From positions 1 to 64,000 of the forward strand of contig JAEETO010000003.1 of the NCBI GenBank assembly GCA_016290385.1: a DNA stretch of 64,000 nucleotides, given 5' to 3'. The first letter of the stretch is position 1, and every line of letters starts with the position of its first letter. The notes under the pieces were generated by a model. The model had not been told where the DNA came from. It ran no database searches and saw only the letters and a program-made list of their open reading frames with translations. Positions 45,620 to 55,695 of the stretch are shown here, one piece after another. The translations under genes were made by a program, and so were the position numbers. Origin of the DNA: Bacteroidales bacterium. Lineage in GTDB: Bacteria > Bacteroidota > Bacteroidia > Bacteroidales > UBA932.

Positions 45620-47035
45620 TTAAAAAATAAAGCCGAGCGTCAGCGAGGCGGCGTGGCGCGTGCCGTCGTCATCGAGGCGGGTCGAGGACTCGATGCTGTA
45701 GTGCGCCTGCACATAGCAGCGGCCGCTGGCCGAAGACCATTTCAGGTCCAACGCACCCAGATAGTTGTTCCCTTCCCAATAGTCCCACTGCCTCAGCAAC
45801 GGCTCCTTCAACTGCCATTTCGTTACATCACTGTACGTATCATAATCCATAGCGTAACCGAGCATCGGCGTCAGCCTGACAGGACCCAGGGGAATCGATA
45901 CGCCCAGCGTTGTAGTGAACGTATGATAGCGCTGGACGAAGTGCTGCGGATATTCGGTATAGGTGTGCTCAAAGCCCAGGTTGGAAAGCCCCACCAGCAT
46001 CTGCCATGACGTACCGAAAGTATAGCGCACTTTCTCGAGATGCGACCGCCGCCAATAGCAGAACACCGGGTCGCCGTAGGTCACCCAGACGCGGATGCGC
46101 GAAGCAGGATCGAGTTCCTGCCGCTGGAGGGGACGGAAACCCTGCATCGTCGAATAAGTAAAGGAGGCCTCAACGACATGCGCCGGCCCGAACGACAGCG
46201 ACAGCTCGTCTTCCCAGGTCCAGGAACGCGTCGTACCGAACTGCTGGTTGTTGTAGCCGACTTCGGTCTGCGCACTCTGCTGCCAGGAAGCCCGCAAATC
46301 GTTGTGCAGGGCGGTCCGGCCGGCCGACCAGTCGAACTGGAAGCCGCCGAAGTAACGGTTGTTCTCCTTGAAGCGACGGTTCTCCGCGCTCGCATAGCCG
46401 CTGCCATGAACGACCCAGAGGCCATAGACATCGAAGAGTATATGCTCCACGCTCGATGAAATCTGCGTGTACTCCACCCGCTCCGTCGTGCGCTCGTAGC
46501 CCAGATTCAGGCCCAGGCCGACACCGCCGGTCCGCCAATGGACACCTGGCGACACCCGGAAATCCATGAACGTATTCTTGTTGCGCAGGTCTTTGTGCTT
46601 GGCCATCAGCGCCACGTCGTAGGACAGGTCCAGGCCAAGCGACCAGTGATCGCCGAGCGGCAGGCCCGCGCCCGCCTCCATCGCGTAGCGCTCCAGCGAG
46701 AGATTTCCCGGAATCGAGTCGGCCAGCATGAAAGGTGTCTCCAAAGGGTTGATCCAGCCGCGCCAGGTACTGCCCGTCGCGTATTCATAACCGTAACCGA
46801 AATGCCCGTACAGGCTCACCTTGCCCAACTTCTGCCGCGAAGAAGCATCGAGCGTCCCCTGCAGCGCAGAAGCCGGCATGTAGACATCCCGCAGCCGCCC
46901 CGTCTCGCCGCTCACGCCCAGCGACACATCCACATACGACGTATCCGTCAGCACCAGCCTTGCCGCATTCCTTTCCTGCGCCCCCGTGGCCAGACTCAGC
47001 ATCATCAGTAGTACTATGATAGCCAGTTTCTTCAT
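45620..47035 (-). CDS. DUF6850-like outer-membrane beta-barrel protein
   Basis: Signal peptide MKKLAIIVLLMMLSLATGAQ; barrel-like alternation and C-terminal F (HAASLTLGFIF); TGA/ATG overlap with the DUF4876-like gene. Confidence 0.65.
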   Translation of the reverse strand: MKKLAIIVLLMMLSLATGAQERNAARLVLTDTSYVDVSLGVSGETGRLRDVYMPASALQGTLDASSRQKLGKVSLYGHFGYGYEYATGSTWRGWINPLETPFMLADSIPGNLSLERYAMEAGAGLPLGDHWSLGLDLSYDVALMAKHKDLRNKNTFMDFRVSPGVHWRTGGVGLGLNLGYERTTERVEYTQISSSVEHILFDVYGLWVVHGSGYASAENRRFKENNRYFGGFQFDWSAGRTALHNDLRASWQQSAQTEVGYNNQQFGTTRSWTWEDELSLSFGPAHVVEASFTYSTMQGFRPLQRQELDPASRIRVWVTYGDPVFCYWRRSHLEKVRYTFGTSWQMLVGLSNLGFEHTYTEYPQHFVQRYHTFTTTLGVSIPLGPVRLTPMLGYAMDYDTYSDVTKWQLKEPLLRQWDYWEGNNYLGALDLKWSSASGRCYVQAHYSIESSTRLDDDGTRHAASLTLGFIF

Positions 47036-48231
47036 CGCAGTCTCGGTTGAGGATCGCTGTCGGGAATGAAATCAGCATCCGAATTGTTCGTATCCATGAA
47101 AACTTCGATTCCCTGATCGTGGAAATCAAGCTTGCGCGTCACGCACTTGCCCGAATAGTGCCCCGAACGCATCCAAACATACGACGCGTCCACCGTGCCC
47201 GGCAACCGTTTGATCGCGCCAGCCGGCGAATCGACACATTCCACACCATCGAGAATCCAGTCCTTCGCAATGTGCCAGTACTTCGTGCCCGAACTCTTTC
47301 CCGGCTCGAATCCCTCCCAGATATCCGCCTGCGCCTGCCAAGCCGTCACACCCATCGAAGGACGGAACACCACGATCGCCGGACTATGGATTGACAGCGC
47401 CCAGGCATTGCCCTGGCCTGTCATGTAAAGCACCATCGGCACCACCCCCGCCGCAATCTCATGCCGTGAAAGCGTCTCCGACCAGCAGCCGAAATGCGCC
47501 CGGTTCAACTGCAGCGCCGACGTGGCCCGCCCACGGTGGTCCACCGCCGCGATGCACGCCACCACCGCCGACTCGCCCGGCGCCAAAGGATAGGTGTGCC
47601 CGTCGCCCGGGAACATCCAGAACATCTGCGCGATCGGAATCGTGTCACGCCCAGCCCAGGCATTGTTGCCCGTCGTCGAATTGTAAGGATAAATCGCTGC
47701 CAGGCACAGCGAATCAAGATAGACGGTCTGCCCGCCCGGACCCGCGTTGTTGTAGATCTCGATATACGTGTCTTTCGTATAATTGGCCCCTTCCAGCGTC
47801 GAAGACCCGTGGAAATAGGCCTCCCGGATGATCACCGGATTGGGGACCACCACGTTGAGCAGAATCTCCAGCAGCGGCTCGCGCGCCTGTCCCTGCGCAT
47901 CGATCAGACTGGTTCCCGTCAGCAGGAACTCCTCGCTCGCCCCGTTGACGGCGATGCGGGTGCTCGTAAACCAACCCGCCGCCATCACATCGTATTTCCC
48001 GGGCTGCACCTCGAAATGCACCCGGCCCGAAGCGTCCGGATGCTTGATGTAGCCGAAGTCGGCGTTCTTGTTCTGCAGCCGCACCTCGAGTTGCGTGAGG
48101 TCGATGGTCACCGGCTCATCCGGACGCAGCACCAGCTGCACGTCCACCGCCGCCACGCAGGGCGCCTCGCGGTAGCAAGCAGGAGTCGCCAGCAACACGC
48201 AGAAACCAACTATCAAGGCAATTCGTCTCAT
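47032..48231 (-). CDS. DUF4876-like lipoprotein
   Basis: MRRIALIVGFCVLLATPACYREAPC lipobox; EAYFHGSSTLEGANYTKDTYIEIYNNAGPGGQTVYLDSLCLA. Confidence 0.75.
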   Translation of the reverse strand: MRRIALIVGFCVLLATPACYREAPCVAAVDVQLVLRPDEPVTIDLTQLEVRLQNKNADFGYIKHPDASGRVHFEVQPGKYDVMAAGWFTSTRIAVNGASEEFLLTGTSLIDAQGQAREPLLEILLNVVVPNPVIIREAYFHGSSTLEGANYTKDTYIEIYNNAGPGGQTVYLDSLCLAAIYPYNSTTGNNAWAGRDTIPIAQMFWMFPGDGHTYPLAPGESAVVACIAAVDHRGRATSALQLNRAHFGCWSETLSRHEIAAGVVPMVLYMTGQGNAWALSIHSPAIVVFRPSMGVTAWQAQADIWEGFEPGKSSGTKYWHIAKDWILDGVECVDSPAGAIKRLPGTVDASYVWMRSGHYSGKCVTRKLDFHDQGIEVFMDTNNSDADFIPDSDPQPRLR

Positions 48232-48234
48232 AGG

Positions 48235-51105
48235 CTAACGGATGGATATTTTGACTTCCGCGCCGAAATAAAGCGGCGTGTTGCGGTCGTTCGGATACTG
48301 GGTGACGGTATTGCGGACACGGCCCCGCAGGTTCAGGAAGTTGTTGGCGTAGAACGAAACAGTCGCCCATTTGCCAATCTCCTTCGACAGGCGGATGTTC
48401 AGCATCCCGTAAAAAGGATAGCCCTGCCGGACGTAGTATGTATCTGTGTTGGTGGTCAGGATGAGATTGCGGTACTGCGGATCCTGCGCCATCTCGTCGG
48501 TAAACGGCTGGAAGCGGCCGGCACGGTCCATGATGTACAGCGGGCAGACCTTCCAGGTTCCGGCCTCCGGATCGTAGACCGCCATGTCCCTGCCCTCGAA
48601 ATTGCAGATATTGCGGGAACTCTCGAAGAAAACCATCTGCGCGGTGAGCGTCACCACCATGGCCAGTTGCGGAATGTGCGTGATGAAACGCACGTTGGTG
48701 TTGAAACGGTCCTTGACCGACCCGTTCGAAGTCGTGGAGGAACCGCCGTAGATGCCGACCCAGGGATAGCTTCGCCCGTTGGAGGTGCCGGCATAGAGCC
48801 GCTGTGTGTAAGAAGTGCTGCGTGATTCGATGTGCATCCAGGCACCGCTTACGTTGACAGACGTTTCGATGGCTGGAATCTTGGCCATGTCGAGCGTGAA
48901 TTCCACTCCCCACTTGTCGGTGGCGATGTCGTTGGCAGGGCGCGACAGCGAGAGGAAGGTGGTGTCGGTGATGACGGGCAGCGGCTGGCCGTCCATCTTC
49001 ACGCTGCCGATCTGCCATTGGAGATCCGCCCCGGAAGGCAGCACGACCTGCGAAGGCGCGCCATTCTTCCAGGTGTAGCCATAACGACTGTAGACCATCG
49101 GCGTGTATTCCGTGACAAAGCCATACCCGTCGCGCATCTGTTCGAAGAAGCCCACCAGCGAGCCGCTCACGCGTCCGGCGTCGAATTCAAGGCCCGCCTC
49201 ACTATTGCGGCTCCGCTGCAGCTTGAGCGAAGGATTGGTGGTCTCGGCCCGCTGGGTGGTCACCACCGCGAGGCCGAAATTGTTGGCATCGAAGTCGTTG
49301 TAGTAGAACGACACCATGTCCTTGTAGGCCGGCTCGGGATAAAGATAGATCATCGACGGCATTTTGGAAGTCAGGCCCCAGCCGCCGCGCAGCACCAGCT
49401 GCCGCAAGCCCGAACTGCGTTTGACCAGCGTATAGCGCGCATTCACGCGGGGTTCGATGCCGAAAAAGGCACCCGTGTTGATGCCCGAGGCCAAGATGGT
49501 GTTGAAGCGGGCGCCAGCCTGAATTTCGAGCAGCGTGCCGCCGATGGGAAACTTGAGATTGTCTTCCACATAACCCGTGAGCGCATGCAGGAAGGGGATG
49601 TCACGATAGGAGCGCTCCCTGAAAGCGGTAGCGGAACCCGGTGAAGGCGGCATCGTCGGATCGAAGACCTTGCCCCGGCCGACGTTGCCCTGACTCTTCC
49701 ACTCGAAACCGGCGAGCACCTTATTTGTCACTGCGCCGTACTTTCCCGTCTGGTGCGCAGTCAGCTTGGCCTGCGCATCGATCGGCCGGCCATAGACCTT
49801 CACGTCGGAATAATACTGGGCGGGCGTGAAAAAGGCTTCGTTCTCGCCGTCGTACATGGCCGTTGATGTAGGCGTGCGACCAGCGGAACCCTGATACACC
49901 CGGCTGCGGGAGAACTGGTCGGTGATGCTGCCGGCCACGAGATACTCCAGGTTGGTGATCCAGGGCTTGTTGAGAATCCAGCGGCCGTTCACACCCAGAC
50001 GAAGGCCGCGGTCGCGCGACTGTGAAAGCTCGTCCAGGTCGAGATCAGGATCGCTGGCATTGGTGGCATTCGACCAGTTGCCGCGCAGCTTGGCGTTGAC
50101 CGTGAACCGGCCGCGGAAATTTCCCGACCAGCCGGCCTGGAAATTTACCCGGTTGTAAGCCGAAGAAGGCGTGCGCACGTCACTGGCTGCATGCGCATAG
50201 TCGGCGTCGAAGTTGATCACGCCGCCTTTTTCTCCCAGCGAATAACCTTTGCCAAAGGATATCTGCTTGAGCTGCGGATCGGCCTTGAGGCGGATTTCCC
50301 ACGGCGTCACGCCCGCCTTGGTCTTGACCACCACGGCGCCCGAAGTGAGGTCGCCATAGACCACCGACGGAATGCCGCGGATCACCTCGACCGATTCGAT
50401 GTTGTCGGTCGAAATCTGGCGGGAGTCCACGCCACCGCCAGCCGTTGAAGCCACATTGCTTTCCCCGCCGCCCATCGCCGTTCCCGTCGAGAGCATCTGC
50501 AGGTTGGCATCGTTCGAGAACGAGGCGCCGTCCACGATCAGCGCCGTGCCTGCCACGTTGGCGGCGTTCGTGCCGATGTCGCGGATGGAAAGGGTTCCCA
50601 CCTGTGTCAGAGAAGGATTCTCTGTGACGCTGCCGGGCAGCAGCTGCATCACGTCACGCAGGCTGGAGGGCTGGATATGCTCCAGCGTCTGCTTGGAAAT
50701 CTTCGATGCCGTGGTCATCTCGCCGCCTTCCTTGGCGGTGACCACCACTTCGTCGAGCGTCAGGCTCGAAATGGCCAGCTCCACTTTCAGGCGGGAGATA
50801 TTGCCTTTGACTTCCAGGGGCAACTTCAGCGTCTTGTACCCCAGAAGATCGAATTCGAGCTCATGCTTGCCGGCCGGCACGGCTGCCAGTTCAAAGCGGC
50901 CGTCGGCATCGGTCACGGCCCAAAGCCCCAACTCGCGGATGACGACCGAGGCCATGACCACCGGCTCGCCGGAGCCGCGCTCGACCACCGTCCCGGCCAC
51001 TTTGAACCGGGACGGCGTCTGGGCGGGGGACATAGTGAAACTGCCTGCCACCAAAGTGGCAAGCAGCAGCACGAAGCGGACGGCCTTGTTATAGCGTCCG
51101 CACAT
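48235..51105 (-). CDS. TonB-dependent outer-membrane receptor
   Basis: CarboxypepD_reg N-domain; plug (TLEHIQPSSLRDVMQLLPGSVTENPSLTQVGTLSIRDIGTNAANVAGTALIVDGASFSND...IESVEVIRGIPSVVYGDLTSGAVVVKTKAG); barrel. Confidence 0.93.
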   Translation of the reverse strand: MCGRYNKAVRFVLLLATLVAGSFTMSPAQTPSRFKVAGTVVERGSGEPVVMASVVIRELGLWAVTDADGRFELAAVPAGKHELEFDLLGYKTLKLPLEVKGNISRLKVELAISSLTLDEVVVTAKEGGEMTTASKISKQTLEHIQPSSLRDVMQLLPGSVTENPSLTQVGTLSIRDIGTNAANVAGTALIVDGASFSNDANLQMLSTGTAMGGGESNVASTAGGGVDSRQISTDNIESVEVIRGIPSVVYGDLTSGAVVVKTKAGVTPWEIRLKADPQLKQISFGKGYSLGEKGGVINFDADYAHAASDVRTPSSAYNRVNFQAGWSGNFRGRFTVNAKLRGNWSNATNASDPDLDLDELSQSRDRGLRLGVNGRWILNKPWITNLEYLVAGSITDQFSRSRVYQGSAGRTPTSTAMYDGENEAFFTPAQYYSDVKVYGRPIDAQAKLTAHQTGKYGAVTNKVLAGFEWKSQGNVGRGKVFDPTMPPSPGSATAFRERSYRDIPFLHALTGYVEDNLKFPIGGTLLEIQAGARFNTILASGINTGAFFGIEPRVNARYTLVKRSSGLRQLVLRGGWGLTSKMPSMIYLYPEPAYKDMVSFYYNDFDANNFGLAVVTTQRAETTNPSLKLQRSRNSEAGLEFDAGRVSGSLVGFFEQMRDGYGFVTEYTPMVYSRYGYTWKNGAPSQVVLPSGADLQWQIGSVKMDGQPLPVITDTTFLSLSRPANDIATDKWGVEFTLDMAKIPAIETSVNVSGAWMHIESRSTSYTQRLYAGTSNGRSYPWVGIYGGSSTTSNGSVKDRFNTNVRFITHIPQLAMVVTLTAQMVFFESSRNICNFEGRDMAVYDPEAGTWKVCPLYIMDRAGRFQPFTDEMAQDPQYRNLILTTNTDTYYVRQGYPFYGMLNIRLSKEIGKWATVSFYANNFLNLRGRVRNTVTQYPNDRNTPLYFGAEVKISIR

Positions 51106-51108
51106 GGT

Positions 51109-52470
51109 TTAGTTGTTGTCCTTGACGCAACGCAGCGAAGCCGCCGAACGGAAACCGACGTTGGAGCCGTTGCAGGTATACTCTGCCTCCGTGGCCTTGT
51201 TGGTCATGGGCATGAATCCGGTAAACATGACATTCTTGATGCCGCTTCCCGGATCGTCTTTCGTATTGTAAGTGATGGATGCGAAGCTCGAACCGCAATA
51301 GAAACCCGAAGCCAGCCACTCATAGCCCTTCAGCGCGCCCATCAGCGTACCGGTGGTCTTGGTCAAGTCGTTGATCGTGACGGCGCCCCAGGGATGCATG
51401 TTGAAGCCATCCGCATTGAGCATGGCGATGGAACCATTGGCTCCGTCATAATAGGGAGCCTCAGGATTGGTCGCTGCTCCCACGCTCTTGCCAACCAGGC
51501 TGACGATATCGGCTTTGGTCGGGACATGCCAGCCTTCCGGGCAGATACCTTGTCTGCCTTCCACGGCCTTTGCCTTCTCTTCCGTTGTAATGTCTCCCAA
51601 ACTCAGGCCCAGTGCCACCTCGCTCTGATAGAGATAGCCGCGTTCCTTGATGTCTGCGGAAGATGTCGAGAAAACAGCTGCACCGTTTTCATAAACCAGC
51701 GGATAATAAATGCCTGCGAGCACATTTCCGGCATCGGATGAGGGAGTCCTGCCGTTGGGAACATACCGGAGGTTTTCGGTCATCCACCATTTGCCGTCCT
51801 TCATCTTTTTCACCTTGTAGGTCTCTCCGGCATATACAAGGATGCCGCCGGCCTGGACGACGACAGCCGAGACGTCGACGCCACCTGCGGCAGTCTTGCA
51901 GGAGAGCTGGAAATAGAGGTCGCGGTCTTCCAGGCCCGGGTTGACAGGAACCGTCACCTCGACGGCCGTCGTGCCGGCGTCGCCGCCAGATACGTTAAAT
52001 TCGACGTCACCCACGCAGAACATCGTCCAGGGAGCGTTGGCCGTCACCGTCATCTTGATGACTCCGCCCGAGGCAGAAACTTTCTCGCCATCGGCATTGA
52101 CGATCTCGTCGATCTTGATCGAAGCGCTGCCGGCCGGGCAGAGCTGGCTGATCGAGACGGTCTGACGGGCCGTTTCGCCACGGCTGGTGCAGACGACGCT
52201 GACGCTCGCGCTCTGGAAAGAGGCGGTGGTGTTGGGCTTGACCGTAATGGTGAAATAGCCGTTTCCGGTACCGGAGGAAGGAGAAACGCTGACGATGCCG
52301 CTGTTGTCGGGAGTGACGTCCCAGACATTGTTGGCGGTTACCTCGATGGACTGGGAACCGCCCGCTTCGCTGAATTCAAGGGCGGTCTTGCTGAGCGAGA
52401 GGACCGGAGCCGGTTCGCAGGCCGCAAAAAGGAAAAGGCCTGCCGCTAAGATTACAATAAACTTTTTCAT
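51109..52470 (-). CDS. Lipoprotein with two BACON-like domains and a FISUMP domain
   Basis: Lipobox LFLFAAC; LSKTALEFSEAGGSQSIEVTANNVWDV; VKKMKDGKWWMTENLRYVPNG...GICPEGWHVPTKADIVSLVG...SNVGFRSAASLRCVKDN. Confidence 0.85.
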   Translation of the reverse strand: MKKFIVILAAGLFLFAACEPAPVLSLSKTALEFSEAGGSQSIEVTANNVWDVTPDNSGIVSVSPSSGTGNGYFTITVKPNTTASFQSASVSVVCTSRGETARQTVSISQLCPAGSASIKIDEIVNADGEKVSASGGVIKMTVTANAPWTMFCVGDVEFNVSGGDAGTTAVEVTVPVNPGLEDRDLYFQLSCKTAAGGVDVSAVVVQAGGILVYAGETYKVKKMKDGKWWMTENLRYVPNGRTPSSDAGNVLAGIYYPLVYENGAAVFSTSSADIKERGYLYQSEVALGLSLGDITTEEKAKAVEGRQGICPEGWHVPTKADIVSLVGKSVGAATNPEAPYYDGANGSIAMLNADGFNMHPWGAVTINDLTKTTGTLMGALKGYEWLASGFYCGSSFASITYNTKDDPGSGIKNVMFTGFMPMTNKATEAEYTCNGSNVGFRSAASLRCVKDNN

Positions 52471-52492
52471 ATGCAGTGCTTTAATTATATCA

Positions 52493-53107
52493 TCAACCCT
52501 CCTGGATCACTGTCAGTGTGACACTGACTCCGGGATGTGTCTGCAACTGGAGTTGTACCTTGAACGTCCGCGCCAGACCCTCGTCGTTGGCAGGAATGTC
52601 CAGCGTAACAGTCGTGGTATTGGGGCCGCCGCTGAGCGGTTCTGCCTGGAAATCCACACCGCCATCGACCTTCACCAGCGACCAGACTTCGTTGGAATTG
52701 ACGGAGAAGCGCACCTTGCCGCCCTCGGAGCCGATGGTCTTGACATCTTCATCCTCACAGAAAATGAAGGGATAGCAGTCCTGCGTCACCACGACGTTGG
52801 AGTTGCGGGAAAGATCGCCGTAGGTGGAGATGAACTTGAGGCGGATGGCCTTGGTATATCTTTCCGTGTTCGGGGCCACTACCACATGGACGGACGTGGT
52901 ATAATCGCCGGATGACGGGGTAACCGTCACGGCATCGTCGGAAACTTCGCAGGTCCAGCTGCCATTGGTAAAGATCACGTCGTCGAATTCGCCGCCGTCG
53001 GGGCCGAATTCAAAAGTGGACACGTCGGGCGTGACATAGAAATTGGTATCCTGGTCGCAGGACACTGCCATCAGGCAGAGGAACACAAGTAGCAGATAAC
53101 GTTTCAT
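52493..53107 (-). CDS. BACON-like lipoprotein
   Basis: MKRYLLLVFLCLMAVSCDQDTNFYVTPDVSTFEFGPDGGEFDDVIFTNGSWTCEVSDDAVTVTPSSGD; TAATTTTG -7 box just upstream. Confidence 0.8.
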   Translation of the reverse strand: MKRYLLLVFLCLMAVSCDQDTNFYVTPDVSTFEFGPDGGEFDDVIFTNGSWTCEVSDDAVTVTPSSGDYTTSVHVVVAPNTERYTKAIRLKFISTYGDLSRNSNVVVTQDCYPFIFCEDEDVKTIGSEGGKVRFSVNSNEVWSLVKVDGGVDFQAEPLSGGPNTTTVTLDIPANDEGLARTFKVQLQLQTHPGVSVTLTVIQEG

Positions 53108-53152
53108 ACTGCAAAATTATCATTTTTTTTTCATACCTTCGCATCCCAAACA

Positions 53153-53536
53153 ATGAGGATGGCACACAAACTTCCGGCTTTTCTGGTCAGCGTCTTTCTG
53201 GTGCTGACCGCCGCGGCCCAGTTCACGGGCTGCGAGAAATACGTGCTGCCCGACATCAGCCTTTCGCCCGACACCCTCTATTTTCGTGCCGGAGCCGATT
53301 CGGCCGACATCCAGCTCCACACCAATGTCATCACCGCGCCGGAGCAGGACGACGACGCCCACTGGATCTCCGCCTGGCCCGAATGGTTCGACGCCGACAG
53401 CCCCGTGACGATCTATGTCAAAGAAAATACCGATTCGACATCGCGAATCGGTATCCTCTATTTCAGGTCGGAAGCTGTAGAAAAGAAGCTGGTCGTCATC
53501 CAGGAAGGATTAGATTCCGGGTCAAGCCCGGAATGA
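53153..53536 (+). CDS. Small BACON-like lipoprotein; C-terminus encoded by a repeat
   Basis: LVLTAAAQFTGCEKYVLPDISLSPDTLYFRAGADSADIQLHTNV...KKLVVIQEGLDSGSSPE*. Confidence 0.75.
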   Translation: MRMAHKLPAFLVSVFLVLTAAAQFTGCEKYVLPDISLSPDTLYFRAGADSADIQLHTNVITAPEQDDDAHWISAWPEWFDADSPVTIYVKENTDSTSRIGILYFRSEAVEKKLVVIQEGLDSGSSPE

Positions 53537-53556
53537 CGAGGGGTGTCACCCCGGGG
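53513..53556. repeat. Palindromic repeat copy spanning the stop codon of 53153..53536
   Basis: gattccgggtcaagcccggaatgacgaggggtgtcaccccgggg. Confidence 0.88.
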
Positions 53557-53557
53557 T

Positions 53558-55216
53558 TTATTTCTTTACTTCCATGACGTTACCGTGGTCTTTGACCACG
53601 CCGCGGAGCCAGCGTTCCCGGAACTTGGGATGAATGGGTGATTCCGGAATGGGCTTGCCGGAACCGTTGGACTGGAAGGTGCCGTCCGGATTCTGGCGCT
53701 TGACATTGCCGTCCATGTATTTCACCAGCAGATAGTTGCCCAAATCCGTCCATTTGTCGAACAGATACTGCGAGCGGTGCTGGCACCATTCCGTGAACAT
53801 GCGCCTGGCCTGGCTTTCATTGCCGTTCTCCACCATCTTGAGCGCCCGTGCATCCAGGGTTTTCACCATTTCGACATTCTCGTTTTCATACTCGTCGATG
53901 GCCGCGCGGATCTCGGGTTGCACCCGGTCGTAGAACAGATAGGCGAACTGCGCCACTCGGTTGAAAAGCCAGAAGGCCGAGGTCGGACTGTATTCGAGCA
54001 TCGAGCCGTTGCCCTCACGGAAGCATTCGGGGACATCGTTAATATTGGTATAGATGGGTGTCAGGGCGCTGAAGGCGGCATCGTCCACTGCGAACCAGAG
54101 CAGGCCGCCCACTACGTCGGGCAACCAGCTGCGGGCCTGGCCCAGATACCAGAAACCGGTCTGCTGCGTGGCAATCGAACGCTCGAACAGGTATTCCTTG
54201 CCGTCAAGCTCAAAACTCATGGGACGCCAGCGATAGGGCGTACGGCTCACGCCAGCACCCAGGTCCTCGCTGAAATCGAGGGGCGTGCCTTCATAATGGT
54301 CACGCATCACGTCGGCCAGGGCCTTGACGGTCACTTTCTGCGCGGGCTTGACATAGAGCGGCATCTTGTTGGCGGGATTCTCTCCCAGGGCGAAATCGAG
54401 ATACTTGTCTGCGTCGAAATTGGCACCACCCAGCAGGCGGAAAGCCGACCACACGCGCGCCTCGCAGCCGCGGAGCGCACCCCAGTCGGCCGGGCAGTAG
54501 GCATCGCAGAAGCTGAATTCTGCATCGCTGCCCGTAAAGAAACCCTTCTCCCGGGCAAACGAGATCACGTCGGGCGCGTAGAGGCAGTTTTCCGGATCGT
54601 TGAGCGGAAAATGATGGATGCGGCTCTGGTTGGCATGCGCGCAGATCATGCCGTCGGGGATGCGGACCGCTACCCAGACAGCGCCTTTCTGCTCACCTGT
54701 GCCCACGATCTCGAAGATCCAGCACTCGTCCTTGTCTGCAATCGAAAAACTCTCACCCTCAGAGCAATAGCCGTAGGTCTGCACGAGCTCGTCGATGATT
54801 TTGATTGCCTCGCGGGCCGTGCGGGCGCGCTGCAGCGTGATGTAGATCAACGAACCGTAGTCGATGATGCCGTCCTTGTTCTCCAGGCCCGGGCGGCCGC
54901 CGAAGGTGGTCTCCATGATGATAAGCTGGTGCTCGTTCATGTTGCCCACGGTCTGGTATGTGTGGGGCACCTGGGCGATCTTGCCACGGTAAAAGCCGCT
55001 GTCCCAGTCATATACGTCGAGCAGCGACCCGGCCGGATGATTGGCGGCGGGACGAAAATAAAGCTCTCCGAAAAGCTGGTGGGAATCGGCGGCGTAGGTT
55101 ACCATGCAGGAACCATCGGCGGAGGCTCCCTTGGTTACGATGACGTTGGTGCAGGCGTCTGCCGCGGGGTGCGAGAAGAGCAGCACGCAGGCGGCAAGGG
55201 CGAGGATTCGTTTCAT
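53558..55216 (-). CDS. C69 family dipeptidase (PepD-like)
   Basis: Signal peptide ending ADA then catalytic-type C: ADACTNVIVTKGASADGSCMVTYAADSHQLFGELYF; ENKDGIIDYGSLIYITLQRARTAREAI; GESFSIADKDECWIFEIVG. Confidence 0.95.
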   Translation of the reverse strand: MKRILALAACVLLFSHPAADACTNVIVTKGASADGSCMVTYAADSHQLFGELYFRPAANHPAGSLLDVYDWDSGFYRGKIAQVPHTYQTVGNMNEHQLIIMETTFGGRPGLENKDGIIDYGSLIYITLQRARTAREAIKIIDELVQTYGYCSEGESFSIADKDECWIFEIVGTGEQKGAVWVAVRIPDGMICAHANQSRIHHFPLNDPENCLYAPDVISFAREKGFFTGSDAEFSFCDAYCPADWGALRGCEARVWSAFRLLGGANFDADKYLDFALGENPANKMPLYVKPAQKVTVKALADVMRDHYEGTPLDFSEDLGAGVSRTPYRWRPMSFELDGKEYLFERSIATQQTGFWYLGQARSWLPDVVGGLLWFAVDDAAFSALTPIYTNINDVPECFREGNGSMLEYSPTSAFWLFNRVAQFAYLFYDRVQPEIRAAIDEYENENVEMVKTLDARALKMVENGNESQARRMFTEWCQHRSQYLFDKWTDLGNYLLVKYMDGNVKRQNPDGTFQSNGSGKPIPESPIHPKFRERWLRGVVKDHGNVMEVKK

Positions 55217-55278
55217 TCTGTCAGGATTTTGGTCTGGTTTTGTTCCACGAAGATAAAAAAATCACTTATCTTTGCCAA

Positions 55279-55695
55279 ATGAACCGTATTCTTCCCATCC
55301 TCCTTTTTGCAGCGACGCTGCTGCTGGGCGCCCCGGTCGCACTGGCGCAGGAACCGCAGCAGCCCGATATCGACGAAGTCATCGCCAAGCAGATCGATAA
55401 CCTGACCCGCACCTTCAAGCTCGACGAAGTGCAGGTGTTCTACGTCGATTCGATCCTGCAATACAACTTCCACGCGCTGAACGACGAATTCGAAGAAACC
55501 CGGAAAGGCGGTGCCAGCAACGCCGAAACCTTCCAGGCTATCTCCGACAAATGGATGGATGCCACCGACCAGGCCTTCGAGCGCGTCTTCACGGAAGAGC
55601 AGTGGAAGAAATACATGAAGTCGACTTACGGCAAGGAGAAAATGCGCCGCGACAAACGGATGAGCGAACGCAATCCTTCCGCATCACAGAAATAA
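55279..55695 (+). CDS. Small exported protein, hypothetical
   Basis: Signal peptide MNRILPILLFAATLLLGAPVALAQ; -7 box TATCTTTG at 55267-55274; 3' end antisense to the HAD gene. Confidence 0.75.
   Translation: MNRILPILLFAATLLLGAPVALAQEPQQPDIDEVIAKQIDNLTRTFKLDEVQVFYVDSILQYNFHALNDEFEETRKGGASNAETFQAISDKWMDATDQAFERVFTEEQWKKYMKSTYGKEKMRRDKRMSERNPSASQK

Noticed and set aside
53777-55282. 501-aa plus-strand ORF
   Set aside because: Antisense shadow of the C69 dipeptidase gene.
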